Positions 20,235 through 25,000 of a stretch of 25,000 bases of DNA are shown piece after piece. The notes under the pieces were generated by a model. It saw nothing but the letters and a program-made list of their open reading frames with translations. It was not told the origin of the DNA and searched no databases. The stretch is from positions 1-25,000 of the forward strand of contig JAKLZA010000046.1 of the NCBI GenBank assembly GCA_030704615.1. The letters run 5' to 3'. The translations under genes and the position numbers were made by a program. The DNA comes from Takakia lepidozioides (taxonomy: Eukaryota; Streptophyta; Takakiopsida; Takakiales; Takakiaceae). Positions within the stretch are counted from its first letter, which is position 1; every line of letters starts with the position of its first letter.

Positions 20235-21560
20235 TCTTGGCATGTTACTCCTACACTCACGGGACTCTAGAACCTCGCGCTTCAAGTCTAGGGATGGCTG
20301 GAGAAGAGCTGCAGAGTTAACTTATCCCAGTACTATCAGTTATCCACTCTGCAGACAGCAAACAAAGCACATAAATCGGTCAGAAGTTCTCTGGCCATAA
20401 CCAGGCTCATCCTCATGATTTGAACCGGGACAGCAGGCATACTCTCCCCGCATCCCTGCCAGCTTGTACAATCTTCCTGCTCAGGGCTTCTCTCCCAAAA
20501 AGCCCTGGTCCCATTGAACGGGAAACCTCTAAAAGCAGTCTAGGGCATACTTCCATATGGAAAAGGGTTTGCCTTCTGCCCCACCACTTCCATGTAACAC
20601 CTGTTCTCCTATATTATGAGTCGCACTTACCTGCCACAAAAGATCCTGGGTACATATCCCCATTGCAAATGCTGGTTCTGTTTCCTTGGTTTTGTGTGCT
20701 AGATGAATCCACTACAACCACCTTGTTGGTTACTTGTTGTTGAGTACTGCCTTGTTGGTAGTACTCAAGAATGTCACAGCCAGCATAACATGGGTGAGAT
20801 GATCTGATGGCAAGAACTATGACTGCTCAAACATCTGGATCAAATAAAACAATGTTGTTGGAAATACCGAGTGAAACATTGAACTCTCAAAATGGCATGG
20901 ATGCTGCAGAAAAGTCTATCTCCTCGGGGGCACTAAGCTTGCATCAAATTGCTAAAACCAATCTTTGTTTAACGATACTCTTACAACAGCAACTGACATG
21001 ATCACATGGGTGCCACAGAAGATTGCTTGATCAATGGAGAAATGAAATGACATGAAAGAAAGCAACAAAGAAACAGGGAAGAATGGATATAGAGAAGCTT
21101 GCTTGCCAAAGTGAGAGCCGAGCCGAGTCCATAGGAGAAGAATGTGAGTAAGTATTGTTGGAAGAGAAATGAGACTCTGTGTCGTCAAAGACAAACAAAG
21201 CCCAGTGAAGCGGATCTCATCCAACGTTGAACTAGTAATGACTCACATATGGGGAGTGGGGAACGTTTTCACTAATAGAGCAAACGTTCTCCATGAGAAG
21301 CTTGTCAAAGGAACAAGCACCACCCCATGGTTCCTATGTAACGTATGAGGGGAACGTGAAGGGAAGGAGGGTCAGCCTAAAGCAGTGCAGGGCGAGAGAG
21401 AGAGAGAGAGAGAGCAGCACAAGAGCAAGCGCTGCAGACTCACACAACACAAGCGGGACTCCCTACAAGCGAACCAAAAGGAAGGTAAGGAGGGTTAAGC
21501 AGATAGTTTGCACAGAGGAGAGAGACACAGAGACACAGAGGGAGAGAGAGGGGTGAAGAG
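20235..21560. other. Spacer between EB1 and SEC13, including the SEC13 leader
   Basis: The first part should be the EB1 3' UTR, but no poly(A) signal can be fixed. Short frames occur without support. At 21394-21414 there is a (GA)10 microsatellite, followed by more purine-rich DNA to 21555, directly in front of the SEC13 ATG. This is a typical plant GA-rich leader or GAGA-type promoter element. The rest shows nothing I can name. Confidence 0.6.
21394..21414 (+). repeat. GA dinucleotide microsatellite in the SEC13 upstream region
   Basis: About ten GA repeats lie 147 bp before the SEC13 start codon. Such tracts in plant leaders can bind GAGA-binding (BBR/BPC) proteins; that role here is inference. 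Confidence 0.8.
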
Positions 21561-22964
21561 ATGTCACCGGCAGCTGCGAGGCAGACAGGGACGCAAACCC
21601 TGGAGTCGGGGCACCAAGATGTGGTGCACGATGTGGCCATGGACTACTATGGGAAGCGGCTGGCCACCTGCTCCTCGGATCGCTCCATCAAAATCTTTGC
21701 AGTGGGGAGTCCCGAGCAGTCCGAAGCCCTTGCAACGTTGACGGGGCACGAAGGCCCCGTGTGGGAGGTGGCATGGGCTCATCCCAAGTTTGGATCTATC
21801 CTTGCGTCCTGCTCTTATGACCGCAGAGTGATAATCTGGAGAGAGGGAGCTGAGCTTGAGTGGACACAAGCGCAGGTGGGCTTCATCTTGTGATGGAAAG
21901 AGCATGGATCATACGAAAGCTGCACTTTAATTGTGTTGATAGATTGAGTGGGGTGTGGTACTTGATCCGAACGTGCTTGTGGATTAGATGTAGGGTATTG
22001 TTTCTGTCGATTTCTTTGGTACTTTAATCCCTCATCATGAAGTCTCCTCACCCATGCAGGGAGGAGAGCCTAGTTTTACAACGTCTCTCCCCCTTACCCC
22101 GGGGGAGCCATTTCTCTTTGTACTGATTCCCTCTCGTTCCCTTCCGGTACATACTATAACACTTGCTGGAGGAGCTCGAACTCGGTGGTTTCTGGTAATG
22201 GCAGGTTTTCCAGGAGCATGAATCTTCGGTGAACAGTATTGGCTGGGCTCCCCACGAGTTTGGATTGTGCCTAGCTTGCGGGTCATCGGACGGGACGATT
22301 TCTGTTTTGACCCACAAGGCAGATGGGGCATGGGAAAAGACGAAGATCGAGCCCGCACACCCTGTGGGCGTGACATCGGTCTCCTGGGCCCCCTCTGCTG
22401 CTCCAGGTTCGCTAGTGGGGGAGAACGCCGGGCCTGTTCAGAAGCTGGCTTCTGGGGGTTGTGATAATACGGTGAAGGTGTGGAAATACACAGGCGGGAA
22501 CTGGAAACTTGATTGCTTCCCTCCTCTTTCAAGACACACTGATTGGGTTAGAGATGTAGCCTGGGCGCCTAACCTGGGGCTGCCCAAGTCCACCATAGCC
22601 AGTGCTTCTCAAGATGGAACCGTGGTTATTTGGACCCAGGTAATCTGTTCACATCCACACATATATAACTTAGCGTTCAATGCTCGGAAAATATACATTT
22701 TCTGTTTCCATTTTGTGGCTGAAGCATTTCCTGCAACATGTTCATTGATCCTTATCATTTGCTTTGACCTGTCCACCATGGATCCAGGACAAAGAGGGTG
22801 ATCAGTGGGAAGGCCTCACATTGCATGACTTCAAGACTCCTGTCTGGCGGGTGAGCTGGTCGCTAACTGGGAACATACTGGCAGTCGCTGATGCGAACAA
22901 CAATGTGACCCTCTGGAAAGAGGCAGTTGATGGGGAGTGGGCACAGGTCACCACCATCCAATGA
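21561..22964 (+). CDS. SEC13: SEC13 WD40 protein, COPII outer coat and nuclear pore, three exons
   Basis: The exons are 21561-21875, 22205-22639 and 22788-22964, all GT-AG and all in phase 0, giving 308 aa, about the family length. It forms an open six-bladed WD40 propeller: blade segments include [122 protein letters not shown] and [19 protein letters not shown] with NNNVTLW. These are the hallmark blades of SEC13. The protein pairs with SEC31 in the outer cage of COPII vesicles leaving the endoplasmic reticulum. It also sits in the Y-complex of the nuclear pore. The first ATG of the frame follows a purine-rich leader and is in the right place for the family. Introns are 329 and 148 bp. Nothing is missing. 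Confidence 0.95.
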
Positions 22965-24493
22965 GTGTCTGCAAGCATCTTTGGTATTTCTGCGTCAGTT
23001 TTCTGGTACTTAGCTCAGATATCATGGAGGTGCTGCTGTTGTATAGTCTTTGTCAGGTAGAGAAATTGATGAGTGGCTATGTTGAATTCCCGCCAAATAG
23101 AGTTATGCTTTTGGCTTAAGGGTGCCTTCCGGTTGTGGAAGGAAATGGAAGTGAGCTGGGTCATTGGGAAGTGGAAACAGACTATATTCACAATTTAGTG
23201 AGTTGGTAGTGGCTGGCTGGGAGGATCTTCTAGGGGACTATCTGGTCTGCTGGAGACAATGATGCAAGCAAATTATAAGCAGGACTGGTGCAGGACCCAG
23301 GTTGGCTTGCACTTTGAGGTGCCCTTTGAGGGTTGATAACATAGTTCATGTGATTTTTGAGCGGTTTCCTTCAACCTTCCTTTTAGAGTTTCTAGGTCTC
23401 TTGGCTTTGGATCCAACAATTTGAAGTTTGCACATATCCAACAGGGTTTTTGTTCATAAACCTATTTGGAAGGGATTAGTGATCAGTGTTCATTCCCCCC
23501 ACCCTTCCCTGGATGAGGTGGTTGAGTGCGATTTGTCTCTGCAGACCTTACCACCTATTACTTGTCCACTTGAGTGTCTTCTCACTTTGTGTGCACTAGT
23601 TTTCCACCATTTTACAAGTCCAGTCAAGGTCATTCTATTTGCCAGAAGCGTGGCCTGAGGGTAGTCAGTGTCAGCATTCCAAAGAATCTGCTCTTGTTGA
23701 CATTTTTCCTTCATTAATCTATGGCGGGTTTCTGAAGGCGCTTTCAAGCAGATAACTTCGGGCAATAGATATGATGTAATGAATTTGTCAATAGGGCAGT
23801 GTCATAGCGCGTGTTATCTTTCAAAAGGAAGTTTCACCTGGAACAACTGCTCACACATCGGGCCTCTTAATCAATTATATCTTCTCAATGCATCTTTGTT
23901 TTGGAGTTTACTAGAGTAGTATCGGTGATCTTTCTTTGTGTAGGCTTGGAGTTCTCTACCCTCCCAAGCAAATTAGACAAGATTTAGAGGTCCGACCAAA
24001 GAGCTTGGTTCCCAGAGCATTTGTGTTGTGCTACAAGAGACAACACGAGCACCTCTTTTGTCAGAAAATCTAAACAGACCAAAACATTGCCAAGGAGATG
24101 GCTGCTGTGGAGAAGGTGCATCCTGTTGCAGGCAGTGTGGGAGGAGGAATAATTTAGTAAGTGCAACCTGTTCTTGTTCAGAACCCACTGTACAACGCCC
24201 ATCTTTGTTATGCACAGTGGCCTCAAAAACCCTTGAAACTATTGCTATTGAGAGTTTTGCAAGACAGAAGGCCACATAACAACTCCAGCCATGATATATG
24301 ATAAGTTGATTGATAGTTAGTTTTGGACTTCAATCTTACAGGTAACCTTGAGGTGTCAAACTTCCTTCTGGTATACCTACCTATGGAGGGCAGTGTTGAT
24401 TCATGGATCTCAAGATCTATGCTGCTAGTGTAAACACGCTGTCATCCAAGTAGGATGTGGATTTGGAGAGGTCGGTAGTCTACCTTCACAAGC
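22965..24493. other. Region downstream of SEC13
   Basis: The first few hundred bases should be the SEC13 3' UTR. The remainder shows only short frames on both strands (the longest, 23973-24275 minus, is about 100 codons) with no family features. I see no RNA gene, and no repeat other than the element that starts at 24499. Confidence 0.6.
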
Positions 24494-24498
24494 TATTA

Positions 24499-24869
24499 GA
24501 GTTATCCGGAAAGTGAGCCTCAGTTTGGTACCCTGTTTGGACCCGAGTTACGGGTTTCATCCTGAGTTTGAGTTAATCCGTAAAGTGCAGAAAACTGAGC
24601 ACGAAGTCAGAAAAGAGGGCACCAAATCATAAACTGGGGATGAGGGCAACCGCTGCTATCACGCAAGCTCGTAAGCTCTGACCGCCTCCGCCTCGACGAC
24701 TAACAAAACTCGGCACCAAACTCCTTTCACCCCCATTTTCCTAGTCCGGCAGTTTGGTCCTGTGTTTTTCTCTAGTTGTACCGCCTGATCCTGAGTTTCA
24801 AGTTTCACACCGAGTTTTGGCCAAACTCAGGGTTCTCATGCCGAGTTTGGGACCCTTTACGGATAACTC
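24499..24869. mobile_element. MITE-like non-autonomous DNA transposon, 371 bp
   Basis: The element starts with GAGTTATCCGGAAAG and ends with CTTTACGGATAACTC, a terminal inverted repeat of 15 bases with one mismatch. It is flanked by TATTA on both sides (24494-24498 and 24870-24874), a 5-bp target duplication. Looser inverted similarity continues inward through many short GAGTTT/AAACTC words (for example CTGAGTTTGAGTTAATCC at about 24563-24580), and an internal GAGTTAATCCGTAAAGTG echoes the terminus. It has no coding capacity. A 5-bp duplication does not fit the common hAT (8), Mutator (9) or Harbinger (3) classes, so the superfamily is open. Confidence 0.8.
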
Positions 24870-24874
24870 TATTA

Positions 24875-25000
24875 TCTCATTCAAATCTAACGTGCAATGC
24901 TATATAATGTATATTAAAGCCTACATAGCAGGTTGAAGTGTACCTGATGCTACCTGAGCCATGAATTGTTCTCAAGGAACTCAATCATTGCCTTCTTCAG
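24875..25000. other. Window end, nothing identified
   Basis: The 126 bases after the transposon-like element contain no feature I can support. The last bases (TTGCCTTCTTCAG) could be a splice acceptor of a gene that continues outside, but that is only a possibility. Confidence 0.3.

Noticed and set aside
20415-20470. A tRNA-like T-arm word (TTTGAACCGGGA)
   Set aside because: No acceptor stem, anticodon arm or D arm could be built around it on either strand.
23490-23765. A 91-codon minus-strand frame as a retroelement fragment
   Set aside because: Pieces look vaguely like an RNase H or reverse-transcriptase region, but no catalytic motif is present and nothing nearby supports an element.

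Overview
The window looks like nuclear DNA of a land plant. It has spliced genes with GT-AG introns, an EB1 gene and a SEC13 gene, and three very large pentatricopeptide-repeat (PPR) genes of the PLS/DYW class. The PPR repeats are near-uniform (consensus pieces such as [17 protein letters not shown] and VTFICVLNAC) and the tandem array is essentially intronless. This style fits a seed-free plant with an expanded DYW family (lycophyte, fern or bryophyte), but I cannot name the species.

Layout. Positions 1-618 hold the first copy of a dispersed repeat. Positions 619-4401 hold a plus-strand unit: decayed exons resembling the organellar single-stranded-DNA-binding protein (OSB, OB fold plus 'PDF' motif) family, followed by PPR1. 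Positions 5299-9850 hold a second, inverted (minus-strand) unit of the same kind: PPR2, preceded by two OSB-like exons that can be spliced in frame to it. Positions 9874-10500 hold the second copy of the dispersed repeat, in the same orientation as the first. Positions 10978-14530 hold a third unit (minus strand): PPR3, the only one with an intact DYW domain, again preceded by decayed OSB-like exons. Positions 15000-20234 hold the promoter region and eight-exon gene of an EB1 microtubule plus-end protein. Positions 21561-22964 hold a three-exon SEC13 gene. Positions 24499-24869 hold a MITE-like element with terminal inverted repeats and a 5-bp target duplication.

The main point of interest is the triplicated 'OSB-like exons + PPR' unit. 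In all three copies the first PDF-motif exon is exactly 80 nt long and in the same phase. The second exon and the splice acceptor at the PPR border are also recognisable, so the ancestor appears to have been a single spliced gene, or two genes duplicated together. The copies have decayed in different ways. PPR1 loses its DYW domain by a frameshift. PPR2 loses it by frameshifts but keeps an open OSB-PPR frame. PPR3 keeps DYW but has lost its stop codon and its upstream exons.

EB1 and SEC13 are ordinary housekeeping genes (microtubule dynamics; COPII coat and nuclear pore). They have no evident functional link to the PPR cluster. All exon boundaries are read by eye and have not been checked against transcripts.
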